64,000 nucleotides of DNA from NCBI GenBank assembly GCA_034927815.1, contig JAYFPK010000017.1:1-64000 (forward strand), read 5' to 3'. Under the pieces are notes generated by a model. It did not search any database. It saw only the letters and a program-made list of their open reading frames with translations, and was not told the origin of the DNA. A program made the translations under genes and the position numbers. Shown here one piece after another: positions 26,247 to 35,196 of this stretch. How positions within the stretch are numbered: position 1 is the stretch's first letter; each line of letters begins with the position of its first letter. The DNA is from Limiplasma sp034927815 (lineage in GTDB: Bacteria > Bacillota > Clostridia > Christensenellales > Aristaeellaceae).

Positions 26247-27605
26247 ATGCAGCAAGTGGTTACCAAAACATACGACGTAGCGGTGATCGGCGGAGGCCCC
26301 GGCGGCATCCCGGCCGCCATTGCCGCGGCCAGGCGCGGCCTGCGCGTTATCCTTGTGGAAAGAAACGCCTTCCTGGGCGGCGCCGCAACCTCGGGCCTGG
26401 GGGTTCTGGGCTACCTGGACCGCAACGGCAACAAAGCGCTGGGCGGCATCCCCCAGGAGATCATGGACCGGCTGGAGGCCATGCACGGCGCAATGGGCCA
26501 TTTCCGCTGCCCCGTGCATAACTCCATCAGCCCCATTTCCCCCGAGTGCTTTAAAATTGTCGCAGTGGAGATGTGCCGTGAAGCAGGGGTGGACATCCTC
26601 TTTCACAACGAGCTTCTGGACGTCAATGTGAAGGACGGCCGCGTATCGGCAGTGACCGTGTACGGCAAGTGCGTTCGCACCCTTCTCAATGCCCGGTACT
26701 TCATCGACGCCACCGGCGACGGCGATCTGGCGTATATGGCGGGCGCGCCTTACCACGCCGGGCAGGATGGCACAGGCATTATGCAGCCCGCCACGCTCAT
26801 GTTTACCGTCACCGGCTATGATCTGGAAAAGCTGCTTTCCTTTGCCCAAACGCATCCCGAGGATTTTGGCATCAAGGAAAGTTACGCCGGGGGCTATACC
26901 CCCGCCTTCTTCCGCCAAACCCCGGGGCACTGCTTCATCGGCCTCACGGAGCTTATCCGCAAGGCCAAGGAAGCGGGCGATTTTAACGTGCCCCGCAACC
27001 AGTTTATTTACATCACCACCCCTACGGAGGGCTTGCTTGCCATCAACACCTCCCGCATTATTAACATCGACGCCTCCGACCCCTATCAGCTTTCCTCCGG
27101 CCTGGAGACGGGCTATCTGCAAATCCATTGCCTGATGAATTTTATGAATCAGTATGTGCCCGGCTTTGAAAACGCCAGGCTGTCCTCCATCGCACCGTCG
27201 CTGGGCATTCGGGAAACGCGCCATTTTGAGGGAATCTACCGTCTCACCCGGGCGGATATGTACTCGGAGTACGTCAAGCAGAACGCGGTGGCGCAATCGG
27301 CCTACAATATCGATATCCACAGCGGCACCAAGGATCACATTGATTTGACCCCTGTCAACGAGCCCTTTGGCATTCCCTATGGCTGCATGGTGCCCAAAAC
27401 CCTCGACGGCCTGCTGCTGAGCGGCCGCGCCATCAGCGTGGATACCGATACCTATGCTTCGGCCCGCGTGATGGGCCCTTGCATGGCCGTTGGGGAAGCT
27501 GTGGGCGAAGCCGCCGCCCTGTGCGCGGCGTTGAACCTCGAGCCCCGGGACGCGCCCGTAGCGAAGCTGCGGGAAATCCTGCGGGAAAACGGCTGCTTGT
27601 TTTAA
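26247..27605 (+). CDS. FAD-dependent oxidoreductase (FAD_oxidored type), copy C
   Basis: A 452-residue flavoprotein closely related to the copy at 16703. The FAD motif is DVAVIGGGPGGIPAAIAAAR, the second element is FIDATGDGDLAYMAG, and the shared blocks CPVHNSISPIS and YNIDIHSGT are present. GGAAAGGA precedes the ATG. It lies between two dehydrogenase genes in one operon, so it probably acts in the same pathway as copies A and B. Confidence 0.9.
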   Translation: MQQVVTKTYDVAVIGGGPGGIPAAIAAARRGLRVILVERNAFLGGAATSGLGVLGYLDRNGNKALGGIPQEIMDRLEAMHGAMGHFRCPVHNSISPISPECFKIVAVEMCREAGVDILFHNELLDVNVKDGRVSAVTVYGKCVRTLLNARYFIDATGDGDLAYMAGAPYHAGQDGTGIMQPATLMFTVTGYDLEKLLSFAQTHPEDFGIKESYAGGYTPAFFRQTPGHCFIGLTELIRKAKEAGDFNVPRNQFIYITTPTEGLLAINTSRIINIDASDPYQLSSGLETGYLQIHCLMNFMNQYVPGFENARLSSIAPSLGIRETRHFEGIYRLTRADMYSEYVKQNAVAQSAYNIDIHSGTKDHIDLTPVNEPFGIPYGCMVPKTLDGLLLSGRAISVDTDTYASARVMGPCMAVGEAVGEAAALCAALNLEPRDAPVAKLREILRENGCLF

Positions 27606-27676
27606 CGGCAAAAATGGTGTAAAACAGAACCAGAGGGTATCCGAAGCTTTCCCAACACGGTATAGGAGGGATCTCT

Positions 27677-28693
27677 ATGAAAGCGGCTGTGTTCCATGGT
27701 AAAGGCGATATCCGCGTTGAAACGAATTATCCCGTGCCGGAGATCAAACCCGGGGAAGTGCTTGTGCGCGTCAAGGCCTGCGGCGTTTGCGGCACGGACG
27801 TGCACATTTTTTCCGGCGCCCAGGGGGCTACCCAGTGCAATCCGCCGGTGATTCTGGGCCATGAGTTCTCCGGCGTGGTGGAGAAGGTGGGCTCCGCCGT
27901 AACGCGCGTGAAGGCAGGGCAGCATGTAACGGTCAACCCCAACATATCCTGCGAAGCCTGCGGCCAGTGCAGGCGGGGCAACCCGCATTTCTGCGACGAA
28001 ATGGCGGCCACCGGGGTGAACTACGACGGCGGTTTTGCCGAATATACGGCTGTGCTGGAAAAACAGGCCTTTGTGCTCCCCGAGAGCGTACCCTTTGAGG
28101 AAGCGGCCATGTGCGAGCCCGTTGCATGCTGCCTGCATGGGATTGACCTGTCCGAAATCCAATGCGGCGATACGGTGATGATTATCGGCGGCGGCACCAT
28201 CGGTATGATTATGCTGCAGCTTGCCCGGCTCAGCGGCGCTGTGCGCGTGGTGATGCTGGAAACGAATGAAAACCGCTTTGCCCTGGCTAGAAAGCTGGGG
28301 GCAGATGTTGTGCTCAATCCCCTCAAGGACAACATCCCAGAGGCGCTAAAGGCCAACGATTGCCAGGATATCCGCGTAGCAATCGAATGCGTGGGCCGCC
28401 CCGAGACTGTGCAATACGCCATTGAGTACGCCGGCAAGGCCGCCACCGTCATGATTTTCGGCCTGACGGACCCCGATTGCACGATCCCCTACAACCCCTT
28501 TGCCGCCTTCAAAAAAGAGCTGACGGTGAAAACCTCCTTCGTAAACCCCAATACCCAGGGGCGCGCGGCGCAGATTATCACCTCAGGCCGGCTCAACTTG
28601 GCCGATTTGATCAGCGACCGCCTCCCTCTGGACCGCATCGGCGACGCGTTTGCCCCCGGCCCGCGAAACGGCAAAACCGTTATTCTTCCCTGA
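27677..28693 (+). CDS. Zinc-dependent alcohol/polyol dehydrogenase
   Basis: A 338-residue medium-chain dehydrogenase. Catalytic-zinc ligands are in ACGVCGTD and GHEFSG, the structural-zinc cluster reads CEACGQCRRGNPHFC, and the NAD motif is IIGGGTIGMIMLQLA. It resembles sorbitol, threonine and galactitol dehydrogenases, so a sugar alcohol or keto sugar is a fair guess. It ends the rightward operon, before a strong hairpin. Most of its C-terminal length is standard. Confidence 0.92.
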   Translation: MKAAVFHGKGDIRVETNYPVPEIKPGEVLVRVKACGVCGTDVHIFSGAQGATQCNPPVILGHEFSGVVEKVGSAVTRVKAGQHVTVNPNISCEACGQCRRGNPHFCDEMAATGVNYDGGFAEYTAVLEKQAFVLPESVPFEEAAMCEPVACCLHGIDLSEIQCGDTVMIIGGGTIGMIMLQLARLSGAVRVVMLETNENRFALARKLGADVVLNPLKDNIPEALKANDCQDIRVAIECVGRPETVQYAIEYAGKAATVMIFGLTDPDCTIPYNPFAAFKKELTVKTSFVNPNTQGRAAQIITSGRLNLADLISDRLPLDRIGDAFAPGPRNGKTVILP

Positions 28694-28748
28694 TTCTTCC
28701 AGGGAGGCCAGCGGGCTTCCCGGCATTCCATGTTCACGCCCTGATTCC

Positions 28749-28781
28749 AGCAACGTCCGGCCCTTTGGGCCGGACGTTGCT
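28749..28781. terminator. Strong hairpin after the zinc dehydrogenase
   Basis: A 15-base perfect stem (AGCAACGTCCGGCCC with its complement) around TTT lies 55 bases past the stop codon. The T-run is poor (GTTGAGTTT), so termination is likely but not textbook. Confidence 0.65.
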
Positions 28782-29094
28782 GTTGAGTTTACCCGGGAGA
28801 AGCTCTCCTAGTGTCATCCGCGCCGGAACATGTCCATCGCCTCACCGCAGGCATAGGCCTACCCGCGCTGATAGAGCCAAAAAACCCAGGGCAAAGCATG
28901 GCCCCAGGCACTCTGGGCAAACGGCCCGTCCGGAAAAAGAATCCCGATGGCCCCAAAGGCGCTCCCAGGCGGTGCATCCTCCGCCCCAGGGGGCAATGGA
29001 TACCCATAGCCTGTCATCAAGGAATACCGGGCTCCGTTTCCTGGCTGCTTAGGGAGAAGCAAAGCGCCCCCTTCTCCCAGGCTCCCCCATCCCT
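28782..29094. other. Gene-free interval, 313 bases
   Basis: No gene is supported on either strand; the short open frames lack ribosome sites and family likeness. GGGAGAAG (29052-29059) pairs with CTTCTCCC (29071-29078) and may help end the leftward acetyltransferase transcript, but no T-run follows. Confidence 0.4.
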
Positions 29095-29550
29095 TTACGC
29101 TTCCGGCTTGCGCTTGTCATACTCCCGCAGCATGCAGCGCTCGGGCTCCACCGCAAAGTCAAAATGCTCATAAAAGCCGTGGGCGGTGCGGGTCAGCAGC
29201 ATTCCCTTGGTGTTGCAAAAGCGGGGGTCCTTCAGGATGTACGCCATGAAGGCCTTCCCCAGGCCGCTTCCCCGCAGGTCCTCCTTCACCACCACATCCG
29301 CCAGGTAAAACGTGGTGGAAAAGTCCGTCAAAACCCGGGCCAGGCCCACCTGGTTGCCCCTGGCGTCAAAAATGCCAAAGGGGAGGCTGTGGCGCAGGGC
29401 CTTTTTCACCTGCTCCCAGGGCCGTCCCTTAGCCCAATAGGTATCCTTCAGCAAGTCCATGATGTCCCTTTTGCGCATCCGCCGGCGCTTGCCGCTGAAC
29501 CGGTACCCTTGATAGCTTTCGTCCTTCACCGCTTCCACGCTCCTTTGCAT
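29095..29550 (-). CDS. GNAT-family N-acetyltransferase
   Basis: A 151-residue acetyltransferase. The acetyl-CoA loop motif is VVKEDLRGSGLGKAFM, followed by RTAHGFYEHFDFAVEP, the usual motif B region. The ATG at 29550 has AGGGG seven bases upstream; another ATG about 24 codons later is less well placed. It is the last gene of the YugP-DinG-TraB run, 16 bases after TraB. The substrate is unknown. Confidence 0.85.
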   Translation of the reverse strand: MQRSVEAVKDESYQGYRFSGKRRRMRKRDIMDLLKDTYWAKGRPWEQVKKALRHSLPFGIFDARGNQVGLARVLTDFSTTFYLADVVVKEDLRGSGLGKAFMAYILKDPRFCNTKGMLLTRTAHGFYEHFDFAVEPERCMLREYDKRKPEA

Positions 29551-29566
29551 CGCAATCCCCTGGCTT

Positions 29567-30535
29567 TTACAGCCCGCTGAGGAATTCCACCTGATATCCC
29601 TTTTCTTCCATCCTCTGGGCCACGCTGTCCCCCGGCAGCACCACGTGCAAAAGGCCCACGGTGACAAAGTAGGTTCCGGGGCGTTCCTCCATCATGGCCG
29701 CCAGGCGGTCCGCCATGAGGATGTTCCGCTCCGTCACTAGCTTGGCGTGGTACTCCTGAACCAACGCCTCCTGCTCCTCGCCCGCATAGCCCTCCCAATA
29801 GCGCTCGGCAAAGGCCTGGGCGTCTCCCTCCCGCCACAGGGCGGGCCAGGAAGCCATGTCCGCGTCCAGGCCCTTGGCGGCGGAAGGCTCCAGGATCACG
29901 TCCAAGGTTTGCTCCAGCATGTAGCGCTGCAAGTCCAGGCTGAATCCATCCAGCACCTCCAGCTGCTCCCGGGTGGTTTCCAGATAGGCCAGGGCCTTGC
30001 CTTTTTCCTGGGCAAAGGCCTTCACATGGGTTTCCACCCCCAGGGCTTGGGCGGCCTGGGCGTTTTCCATGCCCAATTCCCCCGCCGCCACCTCAAAGGA
30101 CAGCAAATTCATGGCCGCCCAGGGGCGAAGGGTTTCAAACCCGGACAGGGGGTATCCCTTTCTCTCACAGACCTGGCGGAGCTTTTCGTAGCACTCCGGG
30201 GAAACCATATCCTCCAGGCGGGTTCCATCCTGGGCGTACATGAGGTTTCTGACTGTCTCCAGGGCCTCTCCGGATCCGGTGTCGCACTCAAACACAAAGG
30301 TATCCGCCTGGGCCATGGCCTCTTGCAGCGCCTCTCCAAAAGGATACATCTCCTGGTTGCCAATATGGATGGACCCCAGGAGGTACGCCGTGGAGGCCCC
30401 GCTGTGAATCCGGTACAAAATCCCCTTCACCGGGGCATCCCCTCCGAAGGGCTCCGCCGCACAGGCCGGAAAGGCCATGCCGGCGGCCATGGCCAGCGTC
30501 AGCAAAATCCCCGCTCCCCGCTCCATCAGCTTCAT
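29567..30535 (-). CDS. TraB/GumN-family protein, secreted
   Basis: A 322-residue protein with a signal peptide (ILLTLAMAAGMAFPACAA). The TraB family motifs are present: LLGSIHIGNQEMYP near residue 50 and FVTVGLLHVVLPGDSV near the C-terminus. The family is thought to include metal-dependent peptidases, but function is poorly known. The cysteine near the cleavage site does not form a clean lipobox. The ATG has AAGGGG six bases upstream and lies 13 bases after the helicase stop. Confidence 0.88.
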   Translation of the reverse strand: MKLMERGAGILLTLAMAAGMAFPACAAEPFGGDAPVKGILYRIHSGASTAYLLGSIHIGNQEMYPFGEALQEAMAQADTFVFECDTGSGEALETVRNLMYAQDGTRLEDMVSPECYEKLRQVCERKGYPLSGFETLRPWAAMNLLSFEVAAGELGMENAQAAQALGVETHVKAFAQEKGKALAYLETTREQLEVLDGFSLDLQRYMLEQTLDVILEPSAAKGLDADMASWPALWREGDAQAFAERYWEGYAGEEQEALVQEYHAKLVTERNILMADRLAAMMEERPGTYFVTVGLLHVVLPGDSVAQRMEEKGYQVEFLSGL

Positions 30536-30548
30536 ATATGCCCCTTTC

Positions 30549-32963
30549 TCACGCGCCTGAGGGATTTGCCCCAAAGGCGATGCTTTCATTTTGAATCCGC
30601 CAGTGCTCCGGCAGAAGCTGGGCGTATTCCCGCTGGTAATACCGCTCGTCCAGCAACAGGATCAGGCCCTTGTCCTTCTGGGTTCGGATCACCCGCCCGG
30701 CGGCCTGGACCACCTTCTGCATGCCGGGGATGCGGCAGGCGTAGGCGAAGCCGTCGCCAAAATGCTGGCTGTAACAGGCTTGCACGGCCCGCAGCCTCAG
30801 GCTGGGCACCGGCAGCCCCACCCCTACGATCACCGCGCCGATGAGCTGCTCCCCGGGCAGGTCGATCCCCTCGCTGAACAGGCTTCCCAAAACGCAGAGC
30901 CCCAGCTTGGGCTGCCCGTCCTTGGTGAAGGCCTCCAAAAAGGCCTGCCGGGCCTCCTCCTCCATCTCCCGGCTCTGCACCAGCAGCGGCGGCAGCCCTT
31001 CCAGCTCCTCCAGGCGGCTTTGAATCAGCCGCAAATAGGCGTAGCTGGGGAAGTAGGCGATGTACTTTCCGGTGCGGAGGCTTACGGCCTGGGCTATGCT
31101 CAGGGCCACCTGCCGGGCGCTCTCCTCCCGGGCCAGGTAGCGGGTGTTGACCCGGCGGCGGACCACCGTCAAATTCTCCGGGGGAAACGCCGAGGGAAGG
31201 GCAAAGCAGGCATCCTCCTCCTCCCCGCCCAGCAGGCCCTTGGTGGCGGACAGGGGGGCCATGGTGGCGGAAAAAAACACCGTTCCCCGCAGGCGCTTGG
31301 TCACCCTGGCAATCTCCTTGGCCGGGAGCAGGCAATAGAGCTCCACCTCCCGCTCCTTTCCATGGTGCGTGAGCAAAACGGCATAATCCCCGTCCAGGCG
31401 CTGCGCGGCGGAGAGGAAGGCCGCGCACAGGCGCAGCGTCTTGGAGACGTCCTCCATCACCTGGGCGTCGGGAAGAGGGCTGGCCAAAAGCCCATAGGCC
31501 GACAGGCACAGGGCCTGGGCCGCTTCCTGGACCTCGCCGGGCAAGGAGGCCAGCGCCCCCTCCCGCTTTCGGGGCAAAGGCTCCTGACCCGAAGGGAGAA
31601 GGGCCTTTGCCCACTCCCCCTCCTGGGGCTCTTGGGCGTCCTCCTCCAGGCTCAGGCTTCGAAGGGCCGCGATGAGCTTGCCCAAAGCCCCGTAGTAGGG
31701 ATGCCTCCGCCCGATCCGCTTTCCAAATTCCGTCCGGCAGTCCCTTAGCATGCGGCTGTCCAGCCCTCCGGACAGGTTCTCCCGCACCCGGTCCACCAGA
31801 TGATGGGCCTCGTCCACCAACAGGGTCATGTCCCTCCGCTTTTGAAACAGCCGTTTGAGCTGGGCAAAGGGATCAAAGGCATAGTTCAGGTCCATCAGGG
31901 CCACGTCCGCCAGCTCGGTCAAGGCCAGGGCAAATTCAAAGGGGCAGACCTCATGCCGCTGCGCCACCTCCGCAATGCGGACGTCCGTCCAGAGGCCCCC
32001 GCATTCTTCGATCTCCCGGATGGCGGCCTCCTGCCTGAGGTAATGCCCCTTGGCCCTGGGGCAATCGTCGGGGTGGCACCGGGCAAAGCCGGGGCAGAGC
32101 TTCTCCTTGGCGCTGAGGGTCATCACCCGGGCCCTTAGGCCCTGGGCCTCCATCAGTTCCAGCGCGGCCAGGGGGCTCTGCCGCGCCGTGGTGCGGGCGG
32201 TGAGGTATACGATCCTCCTGGTCTTTCCCTGGGCCAGGGCTTTCAGGGCCGGAAACAGCACGGCGGCGCTTTTGCCCGTGCCTGTGGGCAGGCTGGCAAA
32301 GAGCCGCCGCTTCCTGGCAATGGCGGTATAGACCTGGGCCGCCATCTCCCGCTGGCCCTGGCGGTACTGGGGGTAGGGAAACTCCAAGGCGTCAATGCTG
32401 GCGTCGCGGCTCTTTTGGTGGGCTTTTTCAGCCAGGAGGAAGGCCATGTACCGCTGCAGCATGCCGTGCAGCTCCAAAAACAGGGCTTCCTGGTCCAGTT
32501 GCTCCTCAAAGGCCGCCAGCACCTCGCCGCTTTCCCCCACATAGGAAACCCGGAAGCGAACCTGCCCGGCCTCCTCCTCTCCCGCGATGATAGCCGCATA
32601 GCAAAGGGCCTGGGCCCGGTGGGCCGGAAAGGCCTCCCGGGGTACGCTGTGGGGCCGTGCCAGCTTCATCTCCTCCACCAGGGGAACCTCCCCCGGGGTG
32701 AAGGCGTCCATGCGGCCATAAACGGTGATGGGTTCCCCCAGGCAGCAAAAGCGCCTCTTGACGGGGCGCTCCACCTCCCCCTGCTGCTGCTTTTGCCGGG
32801 CCTGATGGGCCCGGGTGCCCGCCCAAAGGTCCTCCAACCCGGCGGTAGGCAAGATATCCTGGGGAAAGTACGTAAATTCCACCAGGTCCCGAACGGAAAC
32901 CCGGAATCCCGTCTCTTCCTTCTTCTGTTCCTCTGCGGACAAAGTCCGCTCCGGCGCAGGCAC
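30549..32963 (-). CDS. DinG/XPD-type DNA helicase with N-terminal nuclease-like region
   Basis: An 804-residue superfamily 2 helicase. Walker A is SLPTGTGKSAA (about residue 235), Walker B is LLVDEAHHLVD (about 395), and an Fe-S type cysteine set lies at KLCPGFARCHPDDCPRAKG with CPFEFAL further on. The C-terminal motif VVQAAGRVIRT is typical of XPD/DinG. Residues 1-150 carry GRMDAF and VEEMKLA, a D...ExK pattern resembling PD-(D/E)XK nucleases. It starts with GTG ten bases after the YugP stop, so it is coupled. Confidence 0.9.
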   Translation of the reverse strand: MPAPERTLSAEEQKKEETGFRVSVRDLVEFTYFPQDILPTAGLEDLWAGTRAHQARQKQQQGEVERPVKRRFCCLGEPITVYGRMDAFTPGEVPLVEEMKLARPHSVPREAFPAHRAQALCYAAIIAGEEEAGQVRFRVSYVGESGEVLAAFEEQLDQEALFLELHGMLQRYMAFLLAEKAHQKSRDASIDALEFPYPQYRQGQREMAAQVYTAIARKRRLFASLPTGTGKSAAVLFPALKALAQGKTRRIVYLTARTTARQSPLAALELMEAQGLRARVMTLSAKEKLCPGFARCHPDDCPRAKGHYLRQEAAIREIEECGGLWTDVRIAEVAQRHEVCPFEFALALTELADVALMDLNYAFDPFAQLKRLFQKRRDMTLLVDEAHHLVDRVRENLSGGLDSRMLRDCRTEFGKRIGRRHPYYGALGKLIAALRSLSLEEDAQEPQEGEWAKALLPSGQEPLPRKREGALASLPGEVQEAAQALCLSAYGLLASPLPDAQVMEDVSKTLRLCAAFLSAAQRLDGDYAVLLTHHGKEREVELYCLLPAKEIARVTKRLRGTVFFSATMAPLSATKGLLGGEEEDACFALPSAFPPENLTVVRRRVNTRYLAREESARQVALSIAQAVSLRTGKYIAYFPSYAYLRLIQSRLEELEGLPPLLVQSREMEEEARQAFLEAFTKDGQPKLGLCVLGSLFSEGIDLPGEQLIGAVIVGVGLPVPSLRLRAVQACYSQHFGDGFAYACRIPGMQKVVQAAGRVIRTQKDKGLILLLDERYYQREYAQLLPEHWRIQNESIAFGANPSGA

Positions 32964-32972
32964 GGGGACCGC

Positions 32973-33653
32973 TTAGTCCCGGCGGCCCCGGGCGATGATC
33001 AGCAGCCGCAAAAGCTGCAGCAGGCTGCTGACGGCGGCGGCCACATAGGTCAAGGAGGCGGCCCTGAGCACCGCCTTCACGCCCCGCAACTCCTCCTGGT
33101 TCACATAGCCGCCCTGGGACAGCGCCGCAATGGCCCGGCTGCTGGCGTTAAACTCCACCGGCAGCGTAATGAGGGAAAAGAGGAACGTGGCCGCAAAGCA
33201 CAAAATACCGATGTTCATCAGGGGTTCCCAGCTGAACAGAATGCCAGCCATGAAGATAGGAAAATAGAGGTTGCTGCCGATGTTCACCACAGGCACAATG
33301 GCCGAGCGGAGCTTCAGCGGCCCATACCCGCTGCCGTCCTGGATGGCGTGGCCGCATTCATGGGCCGCGATGCCGATGGCGGCAATGCTCCCCGACCCAT
33401 ACACCCCCTGGGACAGGGCCAGCGTGTTGCTGCGGGGATCGTAATGATCCGTAAGCTCTCCGGGAACGGACGTAATGCTCACTCTGCCGTTGCCGGAGCG
33501 GCTGAGCATATCCCTGGCCACCTGCTCCGCGGTGGCCCCGTGAGCCGTTCCCTTTTGGGAATACTTCCGGTACGCGCTTTTCACCTGAATCTGGGCCCAT
33601 ATGCCCAAAAGCAAGCCCGGCAGCAGCAAGATGATGGTCCAATCGTAATACAC
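32973..33653 (-). CDS. yugP: YugP-family zinc metallopeptidase, membrane-bound
   Basis: A 226-residue membrane protein. The zinc site AAHECGHAIQ lies near residue 100, with one helix before it and three after it, as in YugP. The GTG at 33653 has TGGAGGGG upstream. It heads the leftward run that continues into the helicase. A divergent flavin reductase gene lies across a 163-base gap. Confidence 0.92.
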   Translation of the reverse strand: MYYDWTIILLLPGLLLGIWAQIQVKSAYRKYSQKGTAHGATAEQVARDMLSRSGNGRVSITSVPGELTDHYDPRSNTLALSQGVYGSGSIAAIGIAAHECGHAIQDGSGYGPLKLRSAIVPVVNIGSNLYFPIFMAGILFSWEPLMNIGILCFAATFLFSLITLPVEFNASSRAIAALSQGGYVNQEELRGVKAVLRAASLTYVAAAVSSLLQLLRLLIIARGRRD

Positions 33654-33746
33654 AAATACCCCTCCACAAATCCATTCCTATGAGGTATGATAGTTCCAGG
33701 GGACCCTCCGGGGTCGTGCTTAAAAGGAATAAGGTCCCCTTCCCAT

Positions 33747-33774
33747 AGCATACACCATTCTGACGAAAATTCAA
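33747..33774 (-). promoter_or_regulatory. Putative promoter of the yugP operon
   Basis: On the minus strand TTGAAT (33769-33774) and TATGCT (33747-33752) are spaced by 16 bases, about 95 bases before the yugP start. A partly palindromic GACCCCGGAGGGTCC lies in the leader. Confidence 0.45.
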
Positions 33775-33816
33775 CCTAAGGCGTCTCAAATATCCGTTTC
33801 ATAGGAGGAAAGCATC

Positions 33817-34338
33817 ATGGCGGACATCATTCGCAAGGAAGTGCCTTTGGCGCAGGCGGCGGAGGAAATCACCCACCGCCTCCAGCACGGCGGCGTCTTC
33901 CTCACCACCCAGGGCCAGGAGGGCAAGCCCAACACCATGACCATCGGCTGGGGCGGCGCAGGCTGCTTCTTCGGCAAGCCCATGGCCTATGTACCCGTGC
34001 GCACCAGCCGGTATACCTTCGGGCTGCTTTCCCAAAGCGGCGAATTCACGGTGAGCGTCCCGCTGCACGACATGAAGGCGGAGCTGGCTTTCGCGGGAAC
34101 CAAGTCCGGCCGGGACGTGAACAAGTTTCAGGGCCATGGCCTGACGGCGGCCCAGGCTCTGGAGGTAGCCCCTCCCATCATCGGGGAGTGCGAATTGCAC
34201 CTGGAATGCCGGGTGGTGGCCTCCCCCGCCCTGACGAACGCCTGCGTCTCCCCACCCATGCTGAACCGCTGGTATCCGGACCTGGACATGCACACGCTGT
34301 TCTTCGGCGAGGTGCTGCGCTGTTACTATACAAAATAA
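33817..34338 (+). CDS. Flavin reductase-like (FMN-binding) protein
   Basis: A 173-residue cytosolic protein of the flavin-reductase-domain family common in Clostridia. The segments NTMTIGWGGAGCFFGKP and GEFTVSVPL are typical of the FMN-binding split barrel. It may act as a flavoredoxin-like electron carrier or a flavin reductase; the partner is unknown. ATAGGAGGA precedes the ATG, and a T-rich terminator follows. Confidence 0.9.
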   Translation: MADIIRKEVPLAQAAEEITHRLQHGGVFLTTQGQEGKPNTMTIGWGGAGCFFGKPMAYVPVRTSRYTFGLLSQSGEFTVSVPLHDMKAELAFAGTKSGRDVNKFQGHGLTAAQALEVAPPIIGECELHLECRVVASPALTNACVSPPMLNRWYPDLDMHTLFFGEVLRCYYTK

Positions 34339-34352
34339 CCGTGTATATCCCT

Positions 34353-34402
34353 TCCCTCCCCTGGACATGCTGAAAGCATGAAACGGGGGAGGGATTTTTT
34401 TT
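34353..34402 (+). terminator. Terminator of the flavin reductase gene
   Basis: CCCTTCCCTCCCC pairs with GGGGGAGGGA around a loop containing a second small stem (CATGC/GCATG), followed by TTTTTTTT. The right arm also looks like a ribosome site for the following spoIIR frame. Confidence 0.88.
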
Positions 34403-34421
34403 GCGGCAGGGCTTGGGAGAA

Positions 34422-35126
34422 ATGAATCGGCGGCCTGGAGCGTGTTTTCGCTCCGCCTGTCCGTGGCTTTGCCTGGCGCTGGGTCTGGTTCTGGGCTTTT
34501 TCGCCCTTTTCTGCCTGTTTCCCCAGCGGGCCCACGCCGCCGAACCCGCCTCTTGCTCCTTTTCCCAGGAGGAGGCGCGGCTGTGGGCCGCGTACCAGGA
34601 CGGCTCTTTGATCCGCTTGCACATCCTGGCGGAGGACGATTCCCCCAGGGCCCAGGCCACCAAGCTGTCGGTGCGCAACGCGGTGCTGGAGGCGTTCTCC
34701 CGGAGCCTGTCCGCCGAAGATGCCGATACCCTCTATTTGCTTTTGCAGGAAAACGCGGAGGCCATGAGGCAGGTGGCGGAGGAAACCGCCCGGAGGGAGG
34801 GCTTTACCGGCTCCGTCACCGCCCAGGTGGGCGTGATGACCTTGCCTGCCAAGCGCTATGGACAGGTATGCCTGCCCCAGGGAGAGTACCGCGCCCTTCG
34901 CATCACCCTGGGCAAAGGAGAGGGGCAGAACTGGTGGTGCGTACTGTTTCCGTCTTTGTGCCTGGCGGTGGCGGATGAGGAGCCCTGGCGCACCCCCGCG
35001 CCCCAGCCGCAGGACGGCGAGGCGCCCAGCCCTCCCTCCCAGCCCTCCGGCTGCTCCGAGCCCGTGATCGTCTGGGACAGCCAGCGGATCTTCCAGGAGT
35101 GGCTTTGCCTGCCCCAAGGGCTGTGA
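34422..35126 (+). CDS. spoIIR: Stage II sporulation protein R
   Basis: A 234-residue secreted forespore signal that activates SpoIIGA, which processes pro-sigma-E in the mother cell. An N-terminal hydrophobic segment (LALGLVLGFFALFCLF) precedes the conserved LIRLHILAEDDSPRAQATKL and GEGQNWWCVLFPSLC blocks. I chose the ATG at 34422 (GGGAG close upstream); a TTG at 34401 with GGGGGAGGG seven bases upstream is an alternative. A Pro-rich stretch near residue 200 is unusual but fits a linker. Confidence 0.93.
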   Translation: MNRRPGACFRSACPWLCLALGLVLGFFALFCLFPQRAHAAEPASCSFSQEEARLWAAYQDGSLIRLHILAEDDSPRAQATKLSVRNAVLEAFSRSLSAEDADTLYLLLQENAEAMRQVAEETARREGFTGSVTAQVGVMTLPAKRYGQVCLPQGEYRALRITLGKGEGQNWWCVLFPSLCLAVADEEPWRTPAPQPQDGEAPSPPSQPSGCSEPVIVWDSQRIFQEWLCLPQGL

Positions 35127-35152
35127 CAGCCTATCTTTCATGGGAGTAACCC

Positions 35153-35186
35153 AAAGGGCCAGGCCGCAAAAGCGGCCTGGCCCTTT
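35153..35186. terminator. Bidirectional terminator between spoIIR and oadA
   Basis: A 15-base perfect stem (AAAGGGCCAGGCCGC with its complement) around AAAA lies between the convergent genes. The stem ends in AAA/TTT on both strands, so it can serve both directions. Confidence 0.85.
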
Positions 35187-35196
35187 GAAATCCCGC

